Below, in pieces: positions 17,025-26,104 of a stretch of 64,000 nt of DNA; within the stretch, counting starts at the first letter, position 1; every line of letters starts with the position of its first letter. Both the position numbers and the translations under genes were made by a program. The stretch lies in assembly GCF_004119445.1 (NCBI RefSeq), contig NZ_QICI01000050.1, positions 162,465 to 226,464 of the forward strand. The letters are read 5' to 3'. The notes under the pieces are model-generated. The model saw only the letters and a list, made by a program, of their open reading frames with translations, searched no databases and was not told where the DNA came from. The DNA is from Chryseobacterium sp. CH21 (GTDB lineage Bacteria > Bacteroidota > Bacteroidia > Flavobacteriales > Weeksellaceae).

Positions 17025-19172
17025 TTAAATTCTTTCCAATTCTTCTGCGTCAATTGTAGTCTTGAATGTTCCGTAATTGACAATTACCTTGTTTCGGGAG
17101 ATCTTTTCGATGGTTCCTACACTTGTACTGCCGGTAATACGAACACGTTGTCCAACTTTCATCCAGACAGCACGGTCAGTTTTACGTTTTTCTTCCAGTT
17201 TTTCATTGGTTTCAGCAATTTTTTCAATCACTTCTTCCTTTTTCAACTGTTGAGTGATTTTTCTCTTAACAACCTGCAGGCGTTTTGTTTCATCTTTATC
17301 ACTTCCCAGTTTTCTGAATTTCTCCTGTTCAAGAAGCTTTACAAAATCTTTTACAACATCCTTTCTGGATTTTCCTTTGGTATAGCTGTCGATGAATGCT
17401 TCAATCTTATTTCCGAACTGAAGTTTGCGGTGTTCCTCTTCATACAGTTTCTGGAAATTGAATAGCTTCTGCTGAAGTTGATCATTCAGTTTCTGCAGAT
17501 TGTCACGTTTATCTTCTACCGACTCTTTTCTTTCAGCAAGATCAGATTTTAATTTTTCAACTTCAAATTTCTCCTGCTGCAGTTTTACAATCGTTTTATC
17601 AAGATTGACAATATCATGTTCTACCTTTTTCTTAGCAGAATGGATAATGAATCTTGGTATTTTATTCTTTTCCGCAACTTCAAAAGTAAATGAACTTCCT
17701 GCCTGTCCTACTTCCAGTTTATACATCGGCTCCAATGTTTCTTCATTGAAGAGCATCGCTGCATTCTGGGCATTGGGAAGCTGTTCTATCACCAGTTTAA
17801 TGTTGGTATAGTGCGTTGTAATAATGGCGAAACTCTTTTTGTCATAGAAAAACTCCATGAAGCTTTCTGCCAGGGCACCTCCAAGCTCTGGGTCGGAACC
17901 TGTACCAAATTCATCAATTAATAAAAGTGTATTAGCATCAGCCTCACGGATGATTCCGGACATTTTCTTTAATCTTGATGAATATGTTGATAGGTGGTTT
18001 TCAATGGACTGGTTATCACCGATATCAGTCATGATTTTCTCAAAGAAAAACATTTCAGATTTCGGATGAACCGGAACAAGAATACCACTCTGAATCATCA
18101 GTTGTAATAATCCTACTGTTTTCAGAGTAATTGATTTTCCACCGGCATTCGGACCGGAAATACAGATAATTCTGTTATGATCCGTTAAGGTAAGTGTCTG
18201 TGGATGGATAATCTTGTTCTCAATTTTATTTCTTAACCATAACAGAGGATGATAAGCATCTTTTAATCTCAGCGTTTTATGACGATTGATTTTCGGAAGA
18301 ATTCCGTTGATCAATTCACCGAACTTTGCTTTAGCTCTTGTAAGATCAAGATCAAAAATGTAAATCTGATATCTCCATAGCTGAGGTTGAAATTCTGCTA
18401 GTTCAGCAGTAAGTTTACGGAGAACTTTGTCAATTTCTTTTTTCTCTTCCTCTTCATTTTCCCGAAGTTTGAAGTAGTGCTTTACAACACTGTCCGGCTG
18501 AATATAAGTAATGGAACCTGTTTTGGAAATTCCTAATGTTCTTCCTGCAACTCTCTTTTTAAATCCTGATTTTACAGCCAGAACCCTCTGATCATCAATA
18601 ATCGTTTCCCGGATATCATCCAGAAAGTCACTCTGTCCATACGTGGTAAGGGCACGGTTGAAATTTTCCTGAATGGCTTTTTTAGCAAGCTGAATTTCGG
18701 TTCTTATTCCTTTCAGAGCTGGAGAAGCCTCGTTTTTCACTTCACCAAAACGGTTAAAAACCTTATCTACTTTATCAATGATTTCCTTTCTGAATTCCAG
18801 TACAGAAACTTCCTCTAATAAAGTTGGAAATGTTTCCGGCATGGTAGGAAAGAATTTCTGAAGTTTTCCGATCTGTTCCGTGATGGTTTTTATTTTGATG
18901 AAAGCAGTGTTTTCCAAACGGTAGTTCTCAATCAGCATCAATTTCAGCTCACTTTCAATATCTTCATATTCATCAAACGGAATCGCATTTGAACTTTCGA
19001 AACTTGAGAGATATTCTGAAGTTTTTTTTAATGAAAGCTCCGCCTCGTCAATTTCCATCGGACGAAGTTGAAGAATTTTTTCTCTTGTTTTGGGAGAATA
19101 CGCAAATGGGGAGATTTCCGCGAGCAATTGCGGAAACTCTAATTCGTCTAAATCTTCTTTATCTATATACAC
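17025..19172 (-). CDS. MutS2-type ATPase lacking the Smr domain
   Basis: A 715-residue MutS2-family protein. It has the MutS core and clamp helices, an ABC-type ATPase with Walker A GPNAGGKS, the signature region NHLSTYSSRLKKM and Walker B TLLLIDEFGTGSDP, then a long charged coiled coil (about residues 500-640) and a small beta barrel (WMKVGQRVRITGSTSVGTIEKI). The C-terminal Smr nuclease domain of canonical MutS2 (roughly 780 residues) is absent. MutS2 proteins act on recombination intermediates or stalled ribosomes, not in mismatch repair. The start codon is GTG, with a -7 box 4 nt upstream, so a leaderless mRNA is likely. Confidence 0.88.
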   Translation of the reverse strand: MYIDKEDLDELEFPQLLAEISPFAYSPKTREKILQLRPMEIDEAELSLKKTSEYLSSFESSNAIPFDEYEDIESELKLMLIENYRLENTAFIKIKTITEQIGKLQKFFPTMPETFPTLLEEVSVLEFRKEIIDKVDKVFNRFGEVKNEASPALKGIRTEIQLAKKAIQENFNRALTTYGQSDFLDDIRETIIDDQRVLAVKSGFKKRVAGRTLGISKTGSITYIQPDSVVKHYFKLRENEEEEKKEIDKVLRKLTAELAEFQPQLWRYQIYIFDLDLTRAKAKFGELINGILPKINRHKTLRLKDAYHPLLWLRNKIENKIIHPQTLTLTDHNRIICISGPNAGGKSITLKTVGLLQLMIQSGILVPVHPKSEMFFFEKIMTDIGDNQSIENHLSTYSSRLKKMSGIIREADANTLLLIDEFGTGSDPELGGALAESFMEFFYDKKSFAIITTHYTNIKLVIEQLPNAQNAAMLFNEETLEPMYKLEVGQAGSSFTFEVAEKNKIPRFIIHSAKKKVEHDIVNLDKTIVKLQQEKFEVEKLKSDLAERKESVEDKRDNLQKLNDQLQQKLFNFQKLYEEEHRKLQFGNKIEAFIDSYTKGKSRKDVVKDFVKLLEQEKFRKLGSDKDETKRLQVVKRKITQQLKKEEVIEKIAETNEKLEEKRKTDRAVWMKVGQRVRITGSTSVGTIEKISRNKVIVNYGTFKTTIDAEELERI

Positions 19173-19176
19173 AGTG

Positions 19177-19184
19177 CAAATTTA
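19177..19184 (-). promoter_or_regulatory. -7 promoter box of mutS2
   Basis: TAAATTTG on the minus strand ends 4 nt before the GTG start codon. This both supports the GTG start and suggests a leaderless transcript. Confidence 0.55.
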
Positions 19185-19325
19185 GTGAGAATTTTGATTA
19201 TTACGTATATCTGAGAGATTTACAGAATAAATTACTTTTGAATTTGATGATTATAGAGTTAGTCAAAATGAGTAATAGAATGCAATAATCTTTGCGTTGA
19301 TATAAAATTATGATATTCTTTTTAT

Positions 19326-19333
19326 TACATTTG
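19326..19333 (+). promoter_or_regulatory. -7 promoter box of the RimL-like gene
   Basis: TACATTTG ends 4 nt before the ATG at 19338. A TTG sits 26 nt further upstream, longer than the usual spacer. Confidence 0.5.
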
Positions 19334-19337
19334 AGTT

Positions 19338-19856
19338 ATGAAACTGGAAACCGAAAGATTATTACTGAGAGATATCAACGAAAGCTACGTAGAGGATATT
19401 TTACGCATTCGAAGTAATGAAGTGATCAATCAGTTTGTGCAAAGAAATTCACCGAAAAATAACTACGATGCTCTTCAGTTTATTTTAACGATCAAAGAAA
19501 AAACTAAAAATAACCAAACTATCTATTTGGGAATTTCTTTAAAAGATCAGTCCAATCTTATCGGAACAATTTGTCTTTGGAATTTTTCTGAAGACCGGAA
19601 AACAGCGGAAGTGGGCTATGAATTATTACCGGAATATCATAGAAAAGGAATCATGTCTGAAGCATTAAATGCAGTATTAGATTTTGGATTTAATGAATTA
19701 GAATTAAAGGAAATTGTAGCCATTACCAATAAATTTAATGAAAATTCAAAAGGACTTCTTGTAAAACATGATTTTATTTTGTTAGAAGGAAAGGAAGATG
19801 AAGGCTTTCCGGATAATATTATTTTTAGTTTGAAAAGACTGGGTAATGATGCTTAA
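19338..19856 (+). CDS. RimJ/RimL-type GNAT acetyltransferase
   Basis: A 172-residue GNAT protein of the RimJ/RimL group. It begins with the typical LETERLLLRDI, has the acetyl-CoA loop in LLPEYHRKGIMSEALNAVLDFGF (Q/R-x-x-G-x-A pattern as HRKGIM) and ends with the NENSKGLLVKHDF segment. Members acetylate N-termini of ribosomal proteins or other amines; the substrate is not visible. It is divergent from mutS2 and is followed, 51 bp later, by an acyltransferase gene. Confidence 0.87.
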   Translation: MKLETERLLLRDINESYVEDILRIRSNEVINQFVQRNSPKNNYDALQFILTIKEKTKNNQTIYLGISLKDQSNLIGTICLWNFSEDRKTAEVGYELLPEYHRKGIMSEALNAVLDFGFNELELKEIVAITNKFNENSKGLLVKHDFILLEGKEDEGFPDNIIFSLKRLGNDA

Positions 19857-19907
19857 TGGGAAATCTAGCCGGTTTTTTTCTATCTTTATTCCCGATTGAA
19901 ATTATAT

Positions 19908-20906
19908 ATGAAAAATGAAATAAAATCTTTAACAGGACTTAGAGGTGTAGTGGCATTATGGGTGACTTTTTTTCATTTTTTTGATTTTAAAAACGAAATT
20001 CTTCAAAATATTATAGGGAAAGGATATCTTGCTGTAGATATCTTTTTTGTATTAAGTGCCTTTCTTCTCACTGTTTCCTATTCTGATAAGTTTAAAAATC
20101 TTGAGTTTAAAAAAATACAGATTTTTTATAAGAAAAGGATCAACAGGATTTATCCGGTATATTTTATATCCATTGTTTTTATTGTTCTGCTCATAAAGGA
20201 TACTTCATGGCTTACATTTTTTATCAATGCCGGACTGGTGCAGTGTTTTTTTAATCCGGACCGACTGTTGAACATCGTTTACTGGTCATTGAGTACAGAA
20301 TGGATGTGCTATCTGATATTTCCTTTCATGCTTTATCTGATCATCCGATATAAGATCCGTGGTGAAATTTTGATTGTTGCAGGTCTTTTTTTAAGATTGA
20401 TTCTTCCTCATTTTCCTGATTTGTATATTCATTCAGCAGATTCAGTAAACTCTTGGAGATCATCAAAATATCTGGATATTCCGTATGGTGTTAATTCTTT
20501 AATCAGAACAATAGCTTCTTATTTTTTAGGAATAGGAGTAGCGGTTTTACCCGGAATCAAAATAAAAAGCAAATGGTATGTCTATGCCGTGCTTATCATC
20601 TCTTTTGTACTGCTGTTTACAACAAGGGGACTGATCTTTATTCCGTTTTTATCAGCTTTGATCATCAGACAATTGTACACACGGGAAAAGAATTGTCTTC
20701 AGATGTTTCTGGAAACTAAGCCTGTTTATTTGCTCGGAAACATCTCATATTCATTGTATATTATACATCATATTGTCAAGGATCAGAATTTTATGATAGT
20801 AGATATTTCCCTTCTTAATAACCTGTTATTAATAGCTTTCTCGTTATTACTGTCCTATTTTTCCTATATACTGATTGAGAGAAAAGTGAAGATATTTAAA
20901 GTATAA
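19908..20906 (+). CDS. Acyltransferase 3 family (OafA/YrhL-like) membrane protein
   Basis: A 332-residue integral membrane acyltransferase with about ten helices. Family signs are the N-terminal [17 protein letters not shown] with the conserved R and the membrane-embedded catalytic His, [14 protein letters not shown], the [10 protein letters not shown] block, and a late YSLYIIHH. These enzymes O-acetylate surface sugars or peptidoglycan. The ATG at 19908 was chosen over a TTG at 19896 because the family's N-terminus begins with KSLTGLRG. The substrate is unknown, and no polysaccharide genes adjoin it. Confidence 0.88.
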   Translation: MKNEIKSLTGLRGVVALWVTFFHFFDFKNEILQNIIGKGYLAVDIFFVLSAFLLTVSYSDKFKNLEFKKIQIFYKKRINRIYPVYFISIVFIVLLIKDTSWLTFFINAGLVQCFFNPDRLLNIVYWSLSTEWMCYLIFPFMLYLIIRYKIRGEILIVAGLFLRLILPHFPDLYIHSADSVNSWRSSKYLDIPYGVNSLIRTIASYFLGIGVAVLPGIKIKSKWYVYAVLIISFVLLFTTRGLIFIPFLSALIIRQLYTREKNCLQMFLETKPVYLLGNISYSLYIIHHIVKDQNFMIVDISLLNNLLLIAFSLLLSYFSYILIERKVKIFKV

Positions 20907-20935
20907 TTGAAGTTCTTATTTTATTTTAATATTAT

Positions 20936-20943
20936 TATTTTTG
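20936..20943 (+). promoter_or_regulatory. -7 promoter box of ung
   Basis: TATTTTTG ends 4 nt before the ung ATG. Confidence 0.5.
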
Positions 20944-20947
20944 CAGT

Positions 20948-21588
20948 ATGACCTGGACAGAAATTTTAGCCCCGATAAAAAGCACGGAATACTTTACAAC
21001 CCTTTGGGAGAAAGTGAAAAATGAATATGCAACGACAAAAGTTTTCCCACCAAAGAATCAGATTTTCAGAGCGTTGGAACTTACAGCTTTTGATGATGTT
21101 GAAGTGGTGATTATTGGGCAGGATCCTTATCATAATGACTATCAGGCGAATGGCTTGTGCTTTTCCGTCTCTGAACAGGTTACCGCACCACCATCCCTTA
21201 AGAATATTTTTATTGAATTAAAAGATGATCTGGGAGTAGTAAGAACTTCCAAAGAACTTGATGACTGGGGTAGACAAGGTGTTTTACTATTGAATGCAAC
21301 TTTAACCGTTCGTGCTCATTCACCCAACTCTCATAAAGATCTTGGTTGGGAAAAATTTACCAACTTTATTATTAAAGAAATTTCAGATAAAAAAGAGAAT
21401 GTGGTATTTGTATTATGGGGCGCTTTTGCACAAAAAAAGCTGAACTCATAGATCCAGCTAAACATTTTATACTGAAATCAGCACATCCATCTCCATTTTC
21501 TGTTTACAGAGGCTTTTTTGGAAGCAAGCCTTTCTCAAAAATTAATGAATATCTTGTTTCCAAAGGGAAGAAGCCTATTTCGTGGTAG
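20948..21588 (+). CDS. ung: Uracil-DNA glycosylase (frameshifted)
   Basis: Family 1 uracil-DNA glycosylase, which removes uracil from DNA in base-excision repair. The catalytic block [21 protein letters not shown] is intact, and [16 protein letters not shown] follows. As written, the frame stops at 21451 after FAQKKLNS. Adding one A to the A7 run at 21432-21438 restores [15 protein letters not shown] and reaches the second catalytic motif [13 protein letters not shown] and a proper end PISW at 21588. The repaired protein has 213 residues, normal for Ung. Without the repair it lacks the essential HPSP motif. The restored 3' end overlaps the convergent lipoprotein gene by 14 bp. Confidence 0.93.
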
Positions 21589-22084
21589 AACCCTTTGATT
21601 GGTCTGCTTTTTTAATCGTAATCCCGATTTTATATTTTCCTGCTAACGCTGTTGTTCCTTCCTGTTGTTTAGGATAGGGAGCTACATCCTGTAATGTAAT
21701 GGTATATCCGTTAAAATCTGCTGACTGGTGGTAATTCCTTCCAGGGAAATCCATACTGGCAAGATTCAATAGTGCGGGACGGGTAGAAGTTCCCATTACT
21801 TCAACCTGAGCAAGGGCAACTCCGGCCCAGATACAATTGACCCCTTCAGGACATCTGCTGTCTTCAGAAACCCCTTTGAATGTAACATTCATCTGGTATT
21901 CTTTTAAAAACTTATTTTCACCTTCATTAAGGTATACAATTCCGTCTTTTTGAGCATTAGAATTCATCACTTTTGGATTGGTTTGCACTTCAGAAGCTTT
22001 TGTAGCTGCCTTAGATTTCTTTTGGGCATCACATCCCGTTAATGCAAATATTCCCAGACTGAGTATGATAGCTTTATGGAACAT
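21575..22084 (-). CDS. Lipoprotein of unknown function
   Basis: A 169-residue predicted lipoprotein with a lipobox at FALTGC (Cys about residue 18). The mature part carries an [12 protein letters not shown] segment, with two Cys that may form a disulfide, and a final beta-rich region ([23 protein letters not shown]). This arrangement is known from conserved hypothetical bacterial lipoproteins, but no function is established that I know of. It lies 16 bp after the DUF456 gene on the same strand, so the two may be co-transcribed. Confidence 0.72.
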   Translation of the reverse strand: MFHKAIILSLGIFALTGCDAQKKSKAATKASEVQTNPKVMNSNAQKDGIVYLNEGENKFLKEYQMNVTFKGVSEDSRCPEGVNCIWAGVALAQVEVMGTSTRPALLNLASMDFPGRNYHQSADFNGYTITLQDVAPYPKQQEGTTALAGKYKIGITIKKADQSKGSTTK

Positions 22085-22100
22085 AGTTTCTAATATTTAA

Positions 22101-22592
22101 TTAAATAACGTTAAACATATTAAGAAGTACTACCAAAAACATTGCCACTCCTACTACAAAACTGAATCCTGTTCCATAAATGAATCCGATCAGTGCCCCT
22201 TTGGTAGATTGTAAAGCTTTATTCATGTCCTTGCTGTCGTGAAGTAATTCACCAATAAATACTCCCGCAAACATCCCCACAAGAAATCCTAAGGGAATGG
22301 GAATAAATATCCCTACTATGGTTCCTATTACAGAGCCGATGCTTCCCCAACGGGTTCCTCCATATTTCCTGTTGGTTTTTGCAGGAATAACATAGCTTAG
22401 CACTACAGAAGCTGCCGTCAGAATACCAAAAGCCCATATGTAGATCATAGGAAGATCTGCATCCGTCCCGAATTTATAGATCAGAAGCCCACAGATACTC
22501 AGTAAGAGTCCGGGCAATACAGGGAGAAAAGTTCCCAGTATTCCTACAAATAAGAGAATAAGACAGAAAATATTAATAATTGTTGTATCCAT
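22101..22592 (-). CDS. DUF456 domain membrane protein
   Basis: A 163-residue DUF456 protein with four to five predicted helices and glycine-zipper-like stretches (IGSVIGTIVGIFIPIPLGFLVGMFAGVFIGE). DUF456 proteins are small inner-membrane proteins of unknown function. The start is the ATG at 22592. The 5' region carries a hairpin followed by a T run that could act as an attenuator. It is the first gene of a pair with the downstream lipoprotein gene. Confidence 0.85.
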   Translation of the reverse strand: MDTTIINIFCLILLFVGILGTFLPVLPGLLLSICGLLIYKFGTDADLPMIYIWAFGILTAASVVLSYVIPAKTNRKYGGTRWGSIGSVIGTIVGIFIPIPLGFLVGMFAGVFIGELLHDSKDMNKALQSTKGALIGFIYGTGFSFVVGVAMFLVVLLNMFNVI

Positions 22593-22615
22593 TCTTTTTA
22601 AAATATAGTTGCAAT

Positions 22616-22681
22616 ATAAAAAAAGTGGCTTTATAAAAAGCCACTTTGAGAACTGAGTTGTAAAATTTTAGTACAAATTTA
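22616..22681 (-). promoter_or_regulatory. -7 box and attenuator-like hairpin in the DUF456 leader
   Basis: TAAATTTG (22674-22681, minus strand) is a -7 box. About 25 nt downstream an 11-bp stem AAAGTGGCTTT / AAAGCCACTTT is followed by TTTTTTTAT, only about 25 nt before the ATG. The order promoter, terminator-like hairpin, gene suggests attenuation; the hairpin might instead end a short RNA. Confidence 0.4.
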
Positions 22682-22908
22682 AGATGATGTATTCAGGAAT
22701 GGTGCTGCTTTACCAATGTTTTAGCTGTTATAGATGTAGAATCACAGATAATTGTAATTTATCGTTAATTTTTCACTTATAATTAAGGTTGCAGAAGATT
22801 TAATATTTAATAATTTAATACTTGAAAATTTTCATCAAATATCTTCCTGTGAATACCTTTTGGGATGAAAATTGATTGTGAATAGTAAAATGATGATTCT
22901 TAATTTCA

Positions 22909-22916
22909 TAAATTTG
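22909..22916 (+). promoter_or_regulatory. -7 promoter box of the mscS-like gene
   Basis: TAAATTTG ends 5 nt before the ATG at 22922. The rest of the 22682-22908 gap is AT-rich, with nothing else recognised. Confidence 0.5.
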
Positions 22917-22921
22917 CTGTA

Positions 22922-24190
22922 ATGAATGACCAGTTACAAGAAACTAAAAACTTTATACAGGAGCTGAGCGAACAGCTTTACATTTATATTACCCAGATAT
23001 CACCCGCCGGGCTGGATTGGGTGTTTCATATTATTGTAAAACTAAGCTTACTTCTTGTTCTGTTTTTTATTACTGATTTTGCTTTTAAATTTATCATTAA
23101 TTCTGTTTTCAGGTTATTTCATAATGAACAGAAATTTCCCATCTTAAAATCTATTTATCAGGCTAAAATCACCAATTCTGTTGCACATTTTGCAGCTCTG
23201 ATTGCTGTTGCCGGGATTCAGGGATCTATCTTTCCGGAAAATGCGCTGCCAAAAACTACGATCTTTATTATAAGATGTATCAATTTGGGATTGGTATTGA
23301 TGTTGGCAGGAATGCTGTACAGGTCACTGACGGCTTTCAGAAACTATTTCAGCATCAAACAGGATTTCTATAAGATTATGGCACTTAATGCCATTTCAGA
23401 AACCGTAAAGATTTTAGGGCTTTTCATATTTACAGTGGTTGGGCTCTGCGTTATTTTTGGGATCAAAGGAACGACTATTGTAGGAAGTCTGGGAGCTATT
23501 ACAGCAGTTCTGGTACTTGTTTTCAGAGATACCATTTTGGGATTTGTAACAGGACTTCACGTAGCCACTTCTAAAAATCTGAAAGTAGGAGACTGGGTAA
23601 GCATTCCCAAATACAGCATTGAAGGAAATATTACGGAAATCAATCTTTTAACCACCAAAATTACCAATTTTGATAAAACGGTGTCTACCATTCCAACCTA
23701 TGATCTGATGACCACGGAGATCAAGAACATGCAGGTAATGTCAGAATCTAATACAAGGAGGATAAAAAAATCAATTTACTTTAATATCAATTCTTTTAAA
23801 TTTCTCACGGATGAAGATGTTCAACGTTTAATGGAGATCAATTTAATTTCCGATTACCTTGAAGAAAGAACATCTGAGATCAAAAAAGAAAAAGAAAGCC
23901 TTGAACATAATGATAAGATCGTGAATGGAAGACAGCTTACCAACATCGGGGTTTTCAGATATTATGCACAGAAGTATATTGAAAACGATCCGGATATAGA
24001 TAAAAACGGAACGAGAATGGTTCGCCAGCTGGATATTACCCCACAAGGGCTGCCTTTGGAAGTCTACTGTTTTGCCAATGATTCCCAATGGGAACGTTTT
24101 GAACAGATACAAGCTGATATCTTTGACCATTTATTGGTGGCTTCAAAAGAATTTGAACTTCAGGTGATGCAGGTAAGCATTAAAGTGTAA
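22922..24190 (+). CDS. MscS-family mechanosensitive ion channel
   Basis: A 422-residue MscS-type channel. Four to five helices precede the pore helix region (IVGSLGAITAVLVLVFRDTILGFVTGLHVATS), which is followed by the MscS beta domain (LKVGDWVSIP...EGNITEINLLTTKITNFDKT) and a long cytoplasmic vestibule. This layout resembles YbdG-type channels that open under mild osmotic stress. The protein ends with VMQVSIKV, as in full-length members. It has its own promoter and no operon partners; the 3' region contains low-complexity intergenic repeat sequence. Confidence 0.9.
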   Translation: MNDQLQETKNFIQELSEQLYIYITQISPAGLDWVFHIIVKLSLLLVLFFITDFAFKFIINSVFRLFHNEQKFPILKSIYQAKITNSVAHFAALIAVAGIQGSIFPENALPKTTIFIIRCINLGLVLMLAGMLYRSLTAFRNYFSIKQDFYKIMALNAISETVKILGLFIFTVVGLCVIFGIKGTTIVGSLGAITAVLVLVFRDTILGFVTGLHVATSKNLKVGDWVSIPKYSIEGNITEINLLTTKITNFDKTVSTIPTYDLMTTEIKNMQVMSESNTRRIKKSIYFNINSFKFLTDEDVQRLMEINLISDYLEERTSEIKKEKESLEHNDKIVNGRQLTNIGVFRYYAQKYIENDPDIDKNGTRMVRQLDITPQGLPLEVYCFANDSQWERFEQIQADIFDHLLVASKEFELQVMQVSIKV

Positions 24191-24367
24191 AAGAGCTAAA
24201 AGACATAAGAAGGAAGCTGGAAGTTCCAGTTCCTTTTCATATAAATTTTAATTAAATTTTTAAATGATCATGAATGTAGAAGTATCAATAGAAATATTAA
24301 GTCCGGATCTGCTTCCAGTCCCAAGCCTCTAGCTTCTTACATCTCATATCTAACATCTAAAATAACA
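24191..24367. repeat. Low-complexity intergenic repeat (GAAGCTGGAAGT / ATCTAAC family)
   Basis: The gap between the mscS-like gene and pdxJ contains GGAAGCTGGAAGTTCCAG and later CTAGCTTCTTAC with ATCTAACATCTAA. Similar text recurs at 25088-25200, 42335-42372 and 62179-62223. No gene was recognised. Confidence 0.6.
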
Positions 24368-25090
24368 ATGACAAAACTAAGCGTAAACATTAATAAAATT
24401 GCGACGTTAAGAAATGCAAGAGGAGGTGAAACCCCAAGTGTTACAGAAGCTGCTGTAAAGATTCAGGAATTCGGAGGACAGGGGATTACCATTCATCCAA
24501 GACCTGATGAAAGGCATATCACAAGAAAAGATGTCTATGATCTGAAGCCGTTGGTTACGACTGAGTTTAATATTGAAGGAAACCCACATCAAAGCTTTAT
24601 AGATATGGTTTTGGAGGTGAAGCCGGAGCAGGTAACTCTGGTACCCGACGCTGATGACGCTATTACTTCCAATGCAGGATGGGATACAAAAAAACACCTT
24701 GATTTCCTTACAGAGATCATTGCAGAATTTAAAAAATCAGGTATCCGTACTTCCATTTTTCTTGATCCTTTACCAGAACTGGTAGAATATGCTGCCAAAA
24801 CAGGTGCAGACAGAATTGAATTGTATACCGAAGCTTACGCAAAAAATTACCTTATCAATAAAGAACAGGCCATAAAACCTTATTATGATACTGCAGTTGA
24901 AGCTACCAATTTCGGATTGGGAATCAATGCCGGTCATGATCTGAGTTTAGAAAACCTGAAATACTTTTCAGATACCATTCCAAATCTTTTGGAAGTATCT
25001 ATCGGGCATGCTTTGGTTTCTGAGGCGCTTTATATGGGACTGGAAAATACAGTACAGGCTTATTTGAAGAGACTGGCAAAATGGAAATAA
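24368..25090 (+). CDS. pdxJ: Pyridoxine 5'-phosphate synthase
   Basis: PdxJ condenses 1-deoxyxylulose 5-phosphate with 3-amino-2-oxopropyl phosphate to give pyridoxine 5'-phosphate, in the DXP-dependent B6 pathway. The 240-residue length is typical. Motifs include SVNINKIATLRNARGG at the N-terminus, the phosphate/catalytic block ITIHPRPDERHI, VTLVPD and GINAGHDLSLENL, and a C-terminal EVSIGHALVSEAL. It stands alone, with repeat-rich gaps on both sides, and precedes an alpha/beta hydrolase by 119 bp. Confidence 0.95.
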   Translation: MTKLSVNINKIATLRNARGGETPSVTEAAVKIQEFGGQGITIHPRPDERHITRKDVYDLKPLVTTEFNIEGNPHQSFIDMVLEVKPEQVTLVPDADDAITSNAGWDTKKHLDFLTEIIAEFKKSGIRTSIFLDPLPELVEYAAKTGADRIELYTEAYAKNYLINKEQAIKPYYDTAVEATNFGLGINAGHDLSLENLKYFSDTIPNLLEVSIGHALVSEALYMGLENTVQAYLKRLAKWK

Positions 25091-25209
25091 ATAAGAAACT
25101 GGAAGTTAGAGATTAGAAGTTAGCCAACTTCAATTGTATTAAAGATAGCATAAATAGATTATGCTTGATTTATCTAACTTCTGATTTCTCACTTCAAACC
25201 TCTAGAAAA

Positions 25210-25989
25210 ATGGAAATTTTAAATTCAAAAATATTCGGCGAAAATCTTACAAATACGCCACTTCTTGTATTTCACGGATTGTTTGGAATGCTTGACAACT
25301 GGGGAAGTTTCGGAAAAGATCTGGGAGAATATCTTCCGGTGCATCTGATTGACCTTAGAAACCACGGAAGAAGCTTTCACTCCGATAGCATGTCTCACGA
25401 TGATCTGGCAGACGATATCGCTCGCTATATGGATCATTACGGGATCCGGAAAGCTCATGTTTTAGGACACTCTTTAGGAGGAAAAGCTGTCATGCAGTTT
25501 GCCATAAAATATCCGGAACGTGTTGAAAAACTGATTGTTGTAGATATCTCACCTAAAGCCTATCCACCACATCATCAGGGAATTATCAAAGCGCTGGAAA
25601 CTGTTGATTTCGATACGGTATCTTCAAGAAATGAAGTGGAAGCCGTCCTGAACCAATATATTCCTGAAAAATCTACGATACAGTTTCTGACGAAGAACCT
25701 CTATTGGGATGATAATAAAAAACTGGGCTGGAGATTCAATCTTAAAACATTATCAGAAAAATATACAGAATTTGTTTCCAATGCGATTAAATTTGGTGTT
25801 TTTGATGGTGAAACCTTATTTATTGCAGGAGCGAAATCCAATTATATCCTGCCGCAGGACGAATTTGGGATCAAGCAACAGTTCCCTAAAGCTAAGGTGG
25901 TAACGGTAAAAAATGCAGGACACTGGGTACAGGCTGAAAATCCGGTAGATTTTGCAAATGTTGTTAAGGAGTTTCTTGGATTGAATTAA
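25210..25989 (+). CDS. Alpha/beta hydrolase (YbfF-like esterase)
   Basis: A 259-residue alpha/beta-hydrolase of the YbfF/ABHD11 type. The catalytic triad can be placed: nucleophile Ser in GHSLGG, Asp near VVDISP or later, and His in KNAGHWVQAENP. The oxyanion segment VFHGLFGMLDNW and DLRNHGRS are characteristic. The ATG at 25210 was chosen because the longer frame would be translated from an intergenic repeat (LTSDFSLQTSRK). Members are acyl-CoA or short-chain esterases, and the physiological substrate is unknown. Confidence 0.88.
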   Translation: MEILNSKIFGENLTNTPLLVFHGLFGMLDNWGSFGKDLGEYLPVHLIDLRNHGRSFHSDSMSHDDLADDIARYMDHYGIRKAHVLGHSLGGKAVMQFAIKYPERVEKLIVVDISPKAYPPHHQGIIKALETVDFDTVSSRNEVEAVLNQYIPEKSTIQFLTKNLYWDDNKKLGWRFNLKTLSEKYTEFVSNAIKFGVFDGETLFIAGAKSNYILPQDEFGIKQQFPKAKVVTVKNAGHWVQAENPVDFANVVKEFLGLN

Positions 25990-26067
25990 TTTTATCCTTT
26001 GATTTTCAATATTATGTTAAAATTTTATTAAAAATCAATATTATTTCTCCATGAGTTGAAATTTTTG

Positions 26068-26074
26068 TACTTTG
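26068..26074 (+). promoter_or_regulatory. Promoter-like TACTTTG box of the graspetide cluster
   Basis: TACTTTG, one base shorter than TAnnTTTG, lies 30 nt before the first precursor ATG. The same TTTGTACTTTG context precedes gldJ (59127-59133), so this variant may be genuine. Confidence 0.35.
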
Positions 26075-26104
26075 GAATTGTCAAAACAATAAAAATATTA
26101 ACTT

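Noticed and set aside
16914..17465. A 183-codon plus-strand frame opposite the mutS2 3' end
   Set aside because: Phe/Leu-rich product with no motifs, opposite a well-defined gene and spanning its terminator.
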